A DNA stretch of 64,000 nucleotides from Kryptolebias marmoratus (GCF_001649575.2 NC_051434.1:7062907-7126906), one strand, 5' to 3'. Shown: positions 47,001 to 60,000, numbered from the stretch's first letter. Numbers and translations are program-made. Notes: generated by a model from the letters alone, not told the origin.

Positions 47001-47902
47001 CGACCTGTAAAGAGTTCAGGCATAAAAAACAACCGTTAAAAACCCTAAACTCAAGGGATGAACCACTGTTGTGTCGACACAGGACAGCTTGGATCTTTAG
47101 TTTCTTCGTTACCCTTAGCCTTAAACACTTCCCACTTAAATGAGTATTTCAGCACCAAGAAGGAGCTTCAGCAGGCGATCAGCTGAAGGATGGATTTATT
47201 TCTGTTTCTTTAAGACACGACTCTCAGCCTGTCTGTGTAAACCTGGTTCTTTTTGTTTCGTTTGCTTCCCACTCATCATCTTTCCTCGTTTTTAATCTCA
47301 CACTGCGCAATACGCCGTCCTGATAAAAGGACTGGACTGAAAATGAGTAAAAAGAAAGGAAAACCTCTGAAAGATGTTCAGAAAGGATTAGAAGAGAGCC
47401 GGAGGGAAACGAGCCACAGTAACAGATCAGAGTTCAAACTGTTCAGATCGATTTTTTATTTTTGCTGTGTTTTTATTTCAGTTTTACTTTCTTCTCTTTC
47501 AGACAGCCGACTGGAGTGTCCCATTTGCATGGAGGGTTATTCTTTGAGGGAATCTGTCAGAAAGCTTCCCTGCCTTCATCATTTCCACGGCGGATGTATC
47601 GTGCCGTGGCTGGAGCTGGTAAGGATGACGGCTTTAAAGATCTGAGACGATCAACAGGATCTCCTCCGAACTCTCGTCTGGATGCAGAATTCTCTTTCAA
47701 CCAGGAAAATAAAAATAAAAGGAAAAGCACTTCCTGGCTAAATGTTAACAGATTATGTTTCCTCTCGCAGCACGACTCTTGCCCAGTGTGCCGCAAAAGT
47801 CTCGACGGTGTTGTCAACGGCGTCCCGCTCTTGCCGGCGCCCCCGGAGGAGATCGCCGCCCTGCGGGAGGAACAGGAGCAGCAGGAGAGGCAGGCGATAT
47901 GA
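44100..47902 (+). CDS. RNF115/RNF126-like RING-H2 E3 ubiquitin ligase
   Basis: Nine exons: 44100-44183, 45338-45396, 45804-45864, 45958-46199, 46251-46319, 46423-46501, 46688-46781, 47503-47618 and 47771-47902, giving 311 residues. The N-terminal zinc ribbon ([34 protein letters not shown]) is the BCA2 zinc-finger type that binds ubiquitin or BAG6 in this family. An acidic Ser/Glu-rich segment follows. Then come [35 protein letters not shown] and [12 protein letters not shown], shared with RNF115 and RNF126, and a complete C3H2C3 [21 protein letters not shown], with IVPWLELHDS between. The RING recruits E2 enzymes. The middle is unlike either human paralogue. Exon 4's donor is uncertain: GTGAGT at 46200 leaves a 51-base intron, while GTCTCC at 46149 keeps frame and gives 294 residues. 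Probably a teleost rnf115 copy, but RNF126 is not excluded. Confidence 0.9.
44494..45113. mobile_element. Putative MITE in intron 1 of the RING gene
   Basis: The left end, CTGTATGGCAAACCGGTG then CATATATTAATC, is mirrored by the right end GATTATATG...CTTGCCATACAG. The outer 11 bases (CTGTATGGCAA) are identical inverted repeats, and the next 20 match partly. The 620 bases between have no coding frame. A further copy of one end lies at 53085-53115. No clear target duplication was found, so the family is unassigned. Confidence 0.4.
45782..45800 (+). repeat. (GT)n run at the exon 3 acceptor of the RING gene
   Basis: Nine to ten GT units sit between a branch-point-like CCTAAC (45774-45779) and the TAG acceptor at 45801-45803. 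There is no other pyrimidine tract. Confidence 0.85.
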
Positions 47903-47949
47903 GGAAAGAGCCGACAACGCTTCTCCCGTCAGATCGGCGCCGCTCTTTA

Positions 47950-47955
47950 AATAAA
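47950..47955 (+). terminator. Possible polyadenylation signal of the RING gene
   Basis: AATAAA about 50 bases after the stop codon. Further AATAAA hexamers occur near 48618 and 48793, so a longer 3' UTR is equally possible. Confidence 0.4.
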
Positions 47956-50398
47956 AACGCCCGGCACGAACCGCAGCCGTGCCGTGCAGCTTCAGTGCTT
48001 GCGTCATTCACGCATCTCGGCGAAGGACATTTTCTACCCTAACACAGCCGCTTTCTTTCTTCCTTTCTTTCTTTTTTTTTTTTTTAACGCCACGCCACTT
48101 ACAGTTCAGAAGGATGCTGATGAGATCCAGAAGGGACGTTGCTTTTTGTCGCTTCGCAGTTTTTCTGAACGACTGACTTTAACGCGGCAAACTAATTCAC
48201 CGCTTCGCTGTCAGGATGACAGGAGCTCACAGAGATGCAGAGAAACTCTGCAGAAACGTTGCCTCGGTGTCGCGTCGACCTCTCACCGACATAAAGCTGT
48301 TGCTGAAGCTTCTCTTAATAATGTGATAATCAAAGACAGATAAGCGTGACGGTGGAGTTTTACTGAGCTTTTACTCCGATCAGGGCTGTCGCAGGAAGTT
48401 TCTCTCAAATCTTAATCTTAAAAAGCCCTAAAAAACAGCACAAATACTACTGTAGTATTCTGCTAGAGCAGAATATGTTTTATTTTTGTTCTCTTACTTC
48501 CTTGGAAAGATATTGAAGCAAATACTTTATCAAATCGTCCCATGTTGAGAATCGTGTCTGGACATTTTAGGCCATTTTTCTTTAACCAAAGCCGTTTTCT
48601 TTTTTATTCAAAGGAAATAAAATGCCTGATTTTTTTTTTCCCAGTAGAGATGTTACAAATTTAAGTGTGAAAAACAAAACGGACACTAATTGTATGTTTT
48701 TTTGCTGCTGCGGATGAAACTAAATGTCAAACACTTTAATGTTGAAAAGCAGAAGTAGCACTTATACGAACTCTTTCAGGGAAAATTGTAAATAAAACCT
48801 TTAAACCACCATTAATGAAACAAGCTCTCGAGAGAAGAAAATTTGTTTTTTAGAAAAGATTTAGCATTAAGAGTTGGTCGGGTTAAAATATAGTTTAATT
48901 CTCCTCATTCCTGGCTGGTTTGTCACCATTTAAAATGGGTTTCATCAGGAGTTCTCTCAGGGTTTTTGAAGGTCTTTCAATTTTTTTTTTTTTTTTTTAA
49001 GCTCTGGTTGTTTTCTCCTTTATTTTCAATTTAGTCCTTGTCCTTGACCATGACAGCGTATTGTGCAGCGTGTGCTGGGGAAAAAAAAAAAAAAAACGTG
49101 AGAAAAATGAACAAGCGGAGAACAAAAGACGCGTCAGAGCAACCCGCAGCACACGAGCGGCGTCTGGAAGTCACGTCTTCGAGAGACGAGAGCGAATCGG
49201 GCCGAAGCGCTGTTTAATGCGACAAACCGGGTTATCGTTGGTGTTTTTAATCCCTCCGGTTCAACAAACGGGAACAAGTTGTTTTATGAGAGGCGGCTGG
49301 TGACAACGATCCGGTTTAAAATGTGTCCATACAGCAGTGGCTCATCCCTTGAGTTAGCAGCCTGTTCACGCTTGAATTAAATGTCTCAATTACAAAAACT
49401 ACAACTAAAGTCTCTCCTTGGAAGCACGAGGAGTGATTTTTGTGCTTCAATTTTAGCTCCAGACGTTGCTGCAGATGGACACTTTTTCTTTTTGGCGAAT
49501 TTTAAGTGTGATATTTTTTTTATAATTTTTAGGTTCAGCAGAAAACTGGATGGAAAAAATGTTCTTAAAACGTGCAATATGAAGAACAATACAAACAATT
49601 AACCACGTTTGTTATTTTTATTCCAGTGTCGTGGTCAACAGGAGCGCAGACCTTTACCAACTTTTACCAAAACATCGACTTTTTGTGGAGAATCTGCTGC
49701 TGATTTAATCATTGATAAAGATAAATTGGACTTTGTGAAGGGAATATGGAGTTTACATACAGTTAACAAAAAGTTGAGTTTGAGTTTTGGCGACTGTCAG
49801 CTTCACTTCTTCGGCGTTTGGACCTTAAAGGGTGGTCCATCCACGGTCCTGTGGATCTGGGAGGTTTAAAGAAAAAACAAACCAAACTGAGAGCCAACAA
49901 CATTTTCACTTCAAGGCTTCAGGCCACATCACCTGATTTTTAGCCACCGTTTTCAACAAAAAGTGACTCATTTAACACTTTTGTTCCCGACAACAGACTA
50001 AAATGAACTCTCAAAGCACAAGAAAACCAAAAACCCAACAAGTGAAAGGAATTTTAATAGTATAAATGTTTTAGAAAGGCTTTTTATGTTCTGGACCGCC
50101 AACGATTCAAAACTCCCCTTTTCCACCAAAATTAGACTATTTTAAGTCCTCTCACTGAAACAATGTGTGTTTGGGTTGTTGTTGAGAGTCTAAGAATTAA
50201 AAAAAAAATAAAACTTGATTTGTCATTTTTAACATTTGTAAGCAAACTAGTTAGTTAAGTAGCTCATTATAAGACAACTAGAAACAAATGTAATCTGACC
50301 TGAGTATAAGGTAGATTTTTTTTTTTTGGGGGGGGGTAATTTTACTTGTCCTATAAATTATGTATGGGTCCATTATCCTAATTGTTTGTGTGTATGTG

Positions 50399-50422
50399 AG
50401 CAGCAGCAGCAGCAGCAGCAGA
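50399..50422. repeat. (CAG)n microsatellite, 7 units
   Basis: Seven CAG triplets in a non-coding context. Confidence 0.9.
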
Positions 50423-51023
50423 GTAAAGGAACAACAATGGTTTATTAATAGGTTTTCCCCTCATGTCCTGTTTTCTGCTGGCATGTTGACGCTGACAGGC
50501 ACCGACCAGGAGGCTGACAGGCGGCTGCTGCCTGCTGCACGTCCGCGAACACGCCCTGGAGCCCGGCCCAAGGGGGAACCGACTCACGGTGACCCAAAAT
50601 AGCGAAATAAGAAGGCAGAGGCATTTTGTGTCATTGACCAAGGACCGCAGGAACCGCGCACAACAGACATTTCTCCTCTCCTCTCCTCTCCCCTTCGCCC
50701 TCCTCGCTCCATACCTCCTCTGTGGCAAGCCAGTTTGTCATATAATAGACGAGCTCCTCGGGCGCAGATGTCCACTGTTACAGCTTCCTGGTCATAATGG
50801 ACATTTCACCCCATGGAGATAAATTGGACTCAAAAGTATTTCTAAACTGCACAAGTAGGAGTCATCGTGTCGCCTGCTGCAGACGGATCAGCATTCCCGG
50901 GACTTTCTCCACGCTCCAGATTCGCAATCTCGACGTTGCGTTCAAGACTGGTGAAACTTATCAAACTGGGATGACTTCGGTTTACAATAATAAATGGTAT
51001 TAACCTGTTTAATCCCACCGGCA

Positions 51024-51115
51024 ACTAGGACTGGGCGTCGTTTGAATTTGAACGATTCCAATTCTGATTCCGATTCCAAACGATTCTCGATTCTGATTCT
51101 CTCACGAGGCGATAT
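51024..51115. repeat. Interspersed repeat rich in GATTC/GATTCC units
   Basis: AGGACTGGGCGTCGTTTGAA is followed by a series of CGATTCC, TGATTCC and CGATTCTC units. The pattern matches a repeat family I know from fish genomes. Ends are not defined. Confidence 0.45.
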
Positions 51116-51660
51116 ACGCTGTAACCTTCCTGTGGCACGCTTCGGTTTGTCGCCCCTGGACGCCGTGGTGAACGGAGCAGAGTCTGGTGAGCCGCCTGCC
51201 TAACGTTAGCGACTTCAGGTTGTTTGTCTGTGAAAAACACACGGACGGGATGCTGCCGTTTGTCCTGGGATCAGTGTTTGAGTCGGAAAACGTCAGCAGA
51301 GGAAATAAAGGCAACCTTTGAATGTTTGAAATGCTCTTTTTGACACTAAATAATTGACATGTAATAAATGTGTATCCAACATAGCCAAACATTTACATTT
51401 TTTTTACTGAATACCTTAATATTTCTTTTTTTTATGCAGTTTCAGTTAATTATTTTTAAGTTGGGTTGTTATGTTTTAACACCATTTAATTTGGTTTTGA
51501 CTGGTAGGAATGTCATCCTGCTGTTATTCCTCTGTCTTGGAACGGCATCACTGCGTTTGAGCTGCAAGACTGGAGAAAAAACTGTTCCTAAGCCGATGAC
51601 GTTGCATTTCTCTGCATCTTACGCACTCAAACACTGCAGCAGCGTGGTAATTAAAAGAAG

Positions 51661-52446
51661 CAGGGGCGCCTCCAGATCGTTTCAAAGGGGGGACCCAGAT
51701 GGGGTTCCCTGATATTCTTAAACCAAACGCCACAACGGAGTTTCTGGAGTTTTATCTTCTGTTGCCACAGAAGATAAATGTAGGAATTATTGCCTTCTGA
51801 TATATGTCTACTTTGTTTTCTTACTTTATTATATCATATGACTGGAAATATCACAGCTAATATTCGACTCACTGAAGCGCCTTGAAGGAATGCTGAGTCA
51901 AATAAAAGCCATAAGAGCTGCCAAAATATGTGATTTTTTAAAATGTTTTTGATTTGAATTTTTTGTATAGCTGTATCATCAATAATCAGTGCATATTCAT
52001 CATTCACTACCAAAAGTCTGCCGCAGAATTTGTAATAAATGAGCAAAATCATCAGAATCATGTTTTGTTGCCAACAATTACGAGCTGTTTGTTTACATTT
52101 GGCTTTATTCTCTGTTCTTCTGAGGGGCAAAACAGGGTGACTAAAAGCTGTAAGGATGAGAGTCGACAGGAGTAGAGTTACTTTGAAGGAGGAGATCGAG
52201 CGGTGGAGAGCGTTGAAGCAGAACTCGTGCAAACGAGCTGTGCCAAAATATTCTGGACTACAGGTTGCCGAATTTAGTTGTAAACAAAAGGGAGGAATAA
52301 TTTCTGTTTTCAGACACAAATGTTGCAAAAGCCCTGACGAGTTTGAGTTACATTAACCCCCCAAACACTCATTTAATGATGTGGAAATTGTGTCAGAAGC
52401 GTAAAACGTTAAATCAAAAACACTGAAAATCAAACTCAATGGATGC

Positions 52447-52545
<99 letters not shown>

Positions 52546-52821
52546 GGGAGTTGGAGTGAGGACAGAGGACGCAGAGGACAGATAAATGGAGGAATAAGGG
52601 AACAAACCAAAGAAAAAGAAGAAGAAGTAATTTTTTGTATATTTCTGTTGTGGCCATCTTGAATCAGGTTGACTTCCAAAAGCTTAACAGCTGTAAATGT
52701 ATCCATCTAATGATTATTTTCTGAGCGTTACATCAAAATCCATGCCGGGACTTGTGAGATATTTTGCTAACAGATCACAGATTTAATACAAACACCCTCT
52801 CCTGTGCTTCCGACGCCCCTG
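51661..52821. mobile_element. Possible degraded hAT-like element enclosing the GATA repeat
   Basis: The left end CAGGGGCGCCTCCAGA and the right end (reverse complement CAGGGGCGTCGGAAGC) share nine of the first ten bases. The left inner sequence (GGGGGGACCCAGATGGGG) resembles the head of a common fish hAT family. The 8-base flanks AAAAGAAG and AACTGAAT match at only five positions. The microsatellite at 52447-52546 would lie inside. The pairing of the two ends is an inference. Confidence 0.35.
52447..52546. repeat. (GATA)n microsatellite, about 25 units
   Basis: A pure 100-base run of GATA/AGAT units. It is the longest simple repeat in the window. Confidence 0.97.
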
Positions 52822-53084
52822 AACTGAATAGAGTACTATCCGTGCGACTGATTCCGTTAAAAAACACGATTATAAAAGTGCAAATAAATAGGTAATTACT
52901 GCACCTATCGCCACGTTTGACGCAGATGGCAGCCATATTGGAATCTATAGCTTTACAAGTTGAAAAAAGAATAAAAAAGTTGATTTTTTTTCTGGGGATT
53001 CCCAACCTTCTTATCAGAAATGGAACGCACCAGTATTGAAACCTAAAATAATAAACATAAATAAATAAGAAAAATAGATGTGTA

Positions 53085-53115
53085 GTTTGATTATATGCCA
53101 CAACGACCTGCCATA
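53085..53115. repeat. Copy of the MITE end at 45.1 kb
   Basis: GTTTGATTATATGCCACAAC and GACCTGCCATA match 45081-45111 with about five differences over 31 bases. The similarity stops after CCATA. No mirrored partner end was found nearby. Confidence 0.45.
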
Positions 53116-53600
53116 GACCTCCGCCGTGGGACTGAATGCCCGTGCTGTACGGAGACAGTAGCGATACGGGCTGAGCAGACATGGAGGCCCGATTACCGAG
53201 AGAGGCCCGTGCTGACACATCTAGGCCCAGCTAACGGCGACTCGTTGTGGATTTCGGAGCATCTCCCGGAGATATTACGGATACCAGCCGCAAGAAGAAG
53301 GGGAATGTTTTAAACCGCAAAGGAAGGAGGAATAGAGGGAGATCCATTTCAGGTCTGTTGATTCAACGCAGCCGCCATTTTGTTGACAGTTAGTGTTATT
53401 TTTAATAACCTACACGGCGCTGCATCTGTTATGGGTTTTTTTTCCTATCACGGAGATGTAATATTTAAATTTATTTATTTATTTAAGATTTCGTGTTTTC
53501 GATTGGACGTAAAAGCGGGGTAGTAACATTTTTCTTTTTTTTTTCGGGTTTAGCTCCCGTGCATCGTTAGCCGCCGTAGCCCGAGATGTAGTAACACGAG
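53100..53600 (+). promoter_or_regulatory. ash1l: Candidate ash1l CpG promoter / first exon
   Basis: A locally G+C- and CpG-rich block in AT-rich surroundings, including GCCGCCATTTTG near 53371. It lies upstream of a well-formed non-coding exon (54254) and the ATG exon of ash1l. Its left edge matches a repeat end, so some of it may be repeat-derived. I cannot name a donor site with confidence. Confidence 0.3.
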
Positions 53601-54076
53601 TGTGACGGCAGAGATGCAAGAAAAACGCGCATTTTTATTCATTTCTATGTATCTCTGTGACTGCAGATTTACTCAAATCTGCAGGGGGGGTTTGCTACAC
53701 ATTTATTCAGCCCCTTCCAACCCCACACAAAAAAAAGGTGCGGGTTCGTGGTTTGCTTTGCGAACTGAGCCCCGATCGTCTTTAAACGCGCTCCTCGCCT
53801 CTGCCATTGATACACAATCATGTTGCAGAGCTGTGTTTTAGTGTCAGCTGGCACTTTGTTACAAATAAACTAAAACATCTTATAATGTTAGGGTTGAAAT
53901 GAGTGCAGAATAGCCAAAGCCAAGCTGTTTTTTTCTTTACCACCTTGCCTGCTGCTGTCCTAATTTATGAATATATATATATAAATGTATATATTTGGAG
54001 CGATGCTTTGCTTGTTCCAGCTCCACCATCGTCAACTTTTATTCTTCAGAGCTGGCAAGGTCAGCCTCTGTAGGTC

Positions 54077-54079
<3 letters not shown>

Positions 54080-54116
<37 letters not shown>
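54080..54116. repeat. (TA)n microsatellite
   Basis: About 18 TA units in the ash1l 5' region. Confidence 0.95.
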
Positions 54117-54119
<3 letters not shown>

Positions 54120-54253
54120 TAGAACAACACAAACATTGTAGTTTGACTCCCAGGGATAGGGAGAGTCTGCTTATATTTTTGTCTTTTTGTTGTTTTTCTT
54201 TTTTAGCTGTGACTATCCAAGCTCTGACCATGTTTTGGTTTTTGCCGTTTCAG

Positions 54254-54382
54254 CATTTGGAGGATTAAAAAAAGAGCAAAGAAGGAAAAAGAACATTATG
54301 TGGCCACCACGTTGATACACAAGGAAGAGAGACAGACAGAGAGACGAATAATGTGAACACCGTTTTCTGGACTGTTTCAGAG
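54254..54382 (+). other. ash1l: Putative non-coding ash1l 5' UTR exon
   Basis: A 129-base block is framed by a good acceptor (TTGCCGTTTCAG|CATTTGG) and a strong donor (TTTCAGAG|GTGAGTG). It has stops in all forward frames. It would splice to the acceptor at 56838-56839. This fits a leader exon, but no transcript evidence is available. Confidence 0.4.
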
Positions 54383-56839
54383 GTGAGTGTTGGAGGTAAT
54401 GATGGTTGGATTCGGCGAGGACTTTTTACGTGTCTGAGGTTGGGCTTTTCTTCAGATTATTGGTATGACTAAACGGTGATCGGCTTGCAGGCAGGAGGAG
54501 CTGGTCCCATGAGAGCCGGTGTTGACTGTACAGGAAACCCAAATGGAGATTAAACTAATTTGGTTCGTTTTGTTTGTTTGGTTTTTTTTTTGTTGCTGGT
54601 TAGCTCATTGCATAACAGAGAGAGGAAAGCACCCAGATGAAAGCTGGTCAAACTGTGGCGTTTTTCAGTTTTCTCAGGCGGTAACGAAACGAAAGCTGCA
54701 GGGCTGCGTCTCAGCCATCGACACCTGTGTCACTTCTTTCTGTTTTTTTTTTTTTTCACTCCGGCACCGATTTGGTGGATTTCCCAACGTCTGAGCCGCT
54801 TCCGTTCGTAACAGTTAACGGTGTGTTGCAGGTCCACAGCTCTTTGGGTGACGAGACGACATGAAAGCCGGAGGTGGCGGCGAAGGAATTTGGTTCCGGG
54901 TCGTGGCGTTAAAAAGCCCTGAAAATGACAGGGAGCTCTCGGGGACAGACGCCAGCCCTCATGTGAATGATCTGTGCAAGGCGAGGGGAGGGAGGGTGGG
55001 CGGGTGGGTGGGATAGTATTGCTCTGGCCAAAGGGAAATCAGCAGTTATGAACAACGTGTGCAAAAGCGAGCGAGGAAGGAGGGAGGGAGGGTGGGAGTA
55101 AGAGTAGAAAAGAAATGGGAGGGGGCCCTGGAAGTTGTTTACTACGTTCCTCCATGCTCTGCCTTTTTTTTTCTTTCCCTGTTTGTTGCCCTGATACTGT
55201 GACTTTTCTGGTATTTATAGTATGCTTTAAAGTCCGCTCTCATTTCATGTGCGCTTATTTTTACTGTAATTCTTGACCGTTACTCAGAAAGCCGGTGTAA
55301 AGAGTCATTAGGGTGACTAATTTCAGTCCTAACAACCAGTCGGGTTGTCGTTGCTTCGCTTCGCAGTATGACTGGTAATGAAAGTACACTTCTGTTGTCC
55401 TTGCCGGGTTTTTTTTTTTGCATTTATGAAAGTACCTAGCTGCCTAACTTAATGTGCGTTGATGTTGAGGATTATTAATCTGAAAGACAGCGAATCAGCC
55501 TTAAAAAAGGCACCTTGGATAGAAATGTTTCGACACCCTGACAGGCTCTTCTCAGACCTTGTGTCATTTTGCGGCTTATTTATGGCGTAGCCTGCAGTCA
55601 GGCAGCCCGCGAGTGTTTGAGTATCAAAGCGCGAGGGGAGCGATTGTCACCGCGTGCGCGAGGAGGTGCTCGGGAGAACGTATTCGGCCGGAGTGGGCGA
55701 TGTGGGTGAAATGTGGTTTTGATTAAAGCTGGAGCACAGCGAAATGTAGTTTGTGCGCCGTCACCAGTGGCTTCCAAGTTTGCGAAATAAGAGGAGAAGG
55801 GGGCAGGAAAAGGGCTTTAAGAAAACACCAAAGGAGTGCAGAGATTCATGGACTGTTAAAGAAAAGGGGGGGAGGTGGGGGGTTCGAGGAAAGAAAACAT
55901 TGAATGGTGGGCATCAGAAAACTTCAGGCTCCAATCCAAAAGTCACACACGGTTCAGCTGAACAGAGACTTCTGGTTTTGGAAGTCCGAATCCAAAACAA
56001 ACATTGTGCAAGACTTTATGTACAAAATATTCCCGTCTTCCTTTCGCCGCGGATGCTTTGCTGATGTGCTGACTTTCCTGAGGCTCCATTAGATGCCCCC
56101 CCCTTTAGTGGTCGCCGCTAATGTAGAGTACAGGGAAAACCGCTGGCACGTTGATGCTTAATCGCTCACTCACAGTTGCTGCTGTTAGAGGCTGGGAAAG
56201 GCAGCCGGATCGTCTGTGCAGTCCCAGAGGGACCTAATGTGCTGAGGTCACAGTTCTGAATTGCCTCCAAATGACTTCACAAAGAGAAAGCACCTGCTTG
56301 GGGGCGAATCCGCATTAAATCACTCAGTAGCTATAGGGAGCCGTAGACAACTTCATTGAATTGGGCTGCCCTCTGCGGAGCACAATTAAGAAGTATTCTG
56401 CTGTCTGTTGCTGTGCTGAGGCGGGGTATGAGCAGCTCGCCGCGATCGCAGCCACCAGGGCGCTGAAGCGGCCACTCTTTCGGTTAAGGCTGTGGGATTA
56501 ACTGTCGACTCCAGACCAGGTGGGGTTTGCAAATTGCAGGTGGGCCCCCCCGTGTCTAAAGATAACATTTCTCAGGTAGGAGCGCCTTTGGCTGCGTAAG
56601 TGGGTCGCACGTTATTAATACGGACGGCGAGGAGAGGACACGGTAAAAATAATCCGGAGAGGACAAACAGTTTCTAATTCCCTGCGTCAGCTTTACATCA
56701 TTATCATCCTTCCTAGTTGTTGGACGCTGCTTAAACCTGTCTCTGTTTTGTTGATTTTTTTTTTTTCTGTGTTGCAGTGGCTAATTATTTCTTGTCCTCT
56801 CTTTTCTGCTTTCTCCTTGCGTTACCTTTGTCTCCGCAG
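54383..56839 (+). other. ash1l: ash1l 5' intron region
   Basis: Sequence between the putative leader exon and the ATG exon. It has G-rich and purine-rich runs near 54985-55130 and 55860-55890. An acceptor-like TTGCAG at about 54831 could start another leader exon, with low support. No other gene was seen. Confidence 0.45.
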
Positions 56840-57046
56840 GCAGTTGAAGGACGGAGAAAGAGGGCTGGACAGCGAAGAAGGGAGCAAAGCCGCCTCGAAA
56901 CAAGGAGAGCTTCACTTTCACGGCTACCCCCTCTCCCCTTTCCCCCCTCCACCCCTATCCCATCCCCCTCCCGCACAAAAACTCTACCTGGTCTCCACAA
57001 CATCCCCGTCTCCCCGTAATAAAAGTCTGCATCCGTTGAAGTTCTG

Positions 57047-60000
57047 ATGGATCAGAAGGTTCAGGGGAGAACTGCTACTCCACCCCCACCTCTCTCCAGT
57101 GCTCCCACAGGAGAGCGAGAGAAGGATGGAGGGGGCGGGAAGAAAGAGGACGAGGACGAGAAGAAGCGGGACAGAGAAAAAGAAGGAGCCGCAGCTGTCC
57201 CTGCCGGCGCAGGCGGGCCAGGAGTTGCCGGCGATGACCAGTCTCAGTTTTCCGTCAAGGAGAGCAGCCTGTCCGAGGGCAACGTCAAGCTTAAGATCGG
57301 CCTCCACACCAAGCGCATGAAAAAGCCCCCGAAGATCCTGGAGAATTACGTGTGCCGACCGGCCTTCAGGGCCACGGTGAGGCACACGGCTCGCGGCGGG
57401 GGCGGTGCCCGCGGGAACCGTGCGGGGGCCGCAGGCGACGGCGCTCGCAGTCAGAGCCCGTCGAAGGGCCGGGACAAGGAGAAGGAGAAGAGTCTGAGCG
57501 TGAGCAAGCCGCCGGCTTTGTCGTCTTCATCGGTTCCTTCTGTGAAAGTTCCTACATCTCCTCCCGCTCCTCCTGCCATCACTAAAACCCCGTCACCCTC
57601 CCAAGTGAACGGGAGTGCTCCAAAAAGGGTAAGGAGGACGAGTGCTGCCAGTTTTCGTATTTTGATGAAACTTAAGTTTCGTTTTGGCTAACTTACTAAA
57701 CTTTTCTTTTTTGTTGTCCACAAAGTTGTTTACCTACTCTTCTTCCTTTGAATATTTCCAGTCATTGCTACGGCAGCGGGCCACAACAAAGCTGCCCTTG
57801 TAATTACTGTGTTAGCGCACAGATAAAGAGCGGGGCATAAATTGTTCTTTAGTTTTCTTTGTCTTCTAAATTGGCCTGCCTCTATTCATCATGGATCACC
57901 CTCTCCAGTCTCCCTGTCTCTGTGTCGTCTATCTTCTGTTTCTGCCTAGCTGTGTCCTCTCCAACACCCCCCCCCCAACTCCAGCCCTGCATGACCCCCT
58001 CTTACTAGCTCTCCCTCTCTGTCCCCAGTCTGACCTCATGGAGTAACTCCTCCCTCCCTTCCTGGTTCTCAGTGTGCAACAGCAGTGGGTTGAAAGTTTA
58101 ATTACAGAGCTGTAATATATGAGCAAAAACGTGCTTTTGGATTGAAGTTTGCTGGTGTGTTTTAATGTGTCATATACTTGCTGCAAATTTGAATTTAAAA
58201 ACTTATGTGATGACATAGTTACGGAATTATTCATTAGATGTTGTTAATCACTTACTGCATTACATTATTTTCTTTTGCAGGGCCAACCAAAGACAGATTG
58301 CAAGTCGGATTCGAAGTCTGATACAAAATCGACCACTAATGCGTCCGAGAGACCCCTCAATCTTCACCGCCCTCCACCGGACAGCAAGTTGCACTCCTCC
58401 GGGAAGAAAACGCCAACTCCACAAACGAACCCGCGGACATCTTCGCCTTCTTCGCCACCACCTGCATCAAAAGAACCAACATTTGACGGCGTTAAACCTC
58501 CTCAGTACATTTACAGCACAGAAGGTCAGAAAGACAAGGACAAGGGTGTTCAGAGTTGGGGAGCGCCGACGGTGACGGAGAAATTAGCCCAGCTTATAGC
58601 AACCTGCCCGCCATCAAAGACCCCTAAGCCAGCTAAACCCGCAAAGACTGATCCCGTTCCCCCCCTTCCAAGCTCAGGCTTCATGGCTCCCACAGCCAAG
58701 CAGCGTGACAGGGCCATGGCCAATAGGAACACATATTCAAGAATGTTGCACCTTTCTCCCCCGCCCCCTGTGTCAAGACCACCTGGTCGGCCTTACGGTT
58801 CTAGGAACAAAGACAGCGTTTCAGAAAATTCCTCCATCCTGATGCAAGTAAGGAAGGAGGACTCGGATGGGTCTGGAAAGGCTATTATTAGCAGTGGCAA
58901 CAACAGCATTAACATGAGCAGCAGCAACAGCAGCAGTCGCAGCAGCAGCCCTGCGTTCCCCTATAATCGCCTGTCATCCATGTCAAAGGACAGCAACGGT
59001 GAAAACAGCAGCAGCAGTATTTCTAAGCCACAGTCGCGTCCTTCTCAGAGCTCCCCGCACGCCACATCTTCCCCGTTTTGCCCAATTTCGTCCTCTTCCT
59101 CCATTTCAGCCGAGCAGAGGACGGTGAGCGCAGTGAGTCACCTGGGCTCGCCCGTTCCCTCACAAGGACACCATGCTCAAGAGTCCCCAGCTCTGGCGGA
59201 GGAAAGTGGTGCGGGCGAGAAGGAGCAGGACAGCGAAAGCCCCAGAGACTTAACCAAGTGCCCCCCTTCAGCAGGAACGGGGAAATCAGATGGGAAAGAC
59301 AGGGGAGCAGGTAATCAGTCACTGCGTGTTGAGAGGGGCAGAAGTTCCAGTCCAAGTAAGCGCAGTCCCAGCAGGGAGAGCAGTCAACCCAGTCGAAGTA
59401 CGAGCCCTCCTGAGCCTGTTAGACAGAGGGCACCTTCTCCGTCTGAGCCGGAGGATGAAGAAGGTTCACAGACACCTCTTAGAGATGATTCTCCGGATTC
59501 ATCCCTCGACTCAAACGACGAGCAGGACAGTAAACCCTTCAAAAAGCGCAGGGGGAGTAAACCCCGCTGGACTCACGTTATGAGCAAGATGCAGAGTCAA
59601 CAAACGGACCAGGGTGGTCTCTTCAGCGAAAACAAAACCACCCTGCCCTCATCTGCAAGCTCGGAAACACCGCCGCCACCCGTTAAAAGACCTGTAGGCA
59701 GGCCGCCAAACCCAAATAAGGTCAGACCAAATCCTGTGCCTCAAAGCTCAGTGTCACAGCTTTTTCCACCCCGGCATAACAAAAGAGGAAGGTCAAAGTC
59801 TAAAATGCCCAGACTCGATGCCCCAACCCCTGGAAACTCCTCTAATAAGCTAGCATCCTCCAAAGTTTTTTCATCTTTGCTGAAGTCCAAGGAAGAGCAG
59901 GACCCACCTGTGCTTCACCCAGAGGTGGACTTGAACCCCCCTAAGCCTATGCCGAGAAAACGTGGACGGCCCAAGCGCCTGCCTCCGACTCTACCCCAAG

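Larger units (their letters stand above)
48060..53084. other. Gene-poor intergenic region between the RING gene and ash1l
   Basis: Five kilobases of AT-rich sequence with T-runs, microsatellites and repeats but no recognisable exon. The first kilobase may be 3' UTR of the RING gene. Confidence 0.5.

Noticed and set aside
47557..48007. Minus-strand frames opposite the RING gene's last exons
   Set aside because: Antisense shadows of exons 8 and 9 with no independent features.
53095..53313. 72-codon frame in the CpG-rich block
   Set aside because: Begins inside a repeat-derived stretch, has no known domain, and better fits promoter or 5' UTR sequence.
56132..56480. CTCF-like CCACCAGGGCGC near 56454
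   Set aside because: The invariant GGC core is broken (GCG), so it falls below the other candidates.
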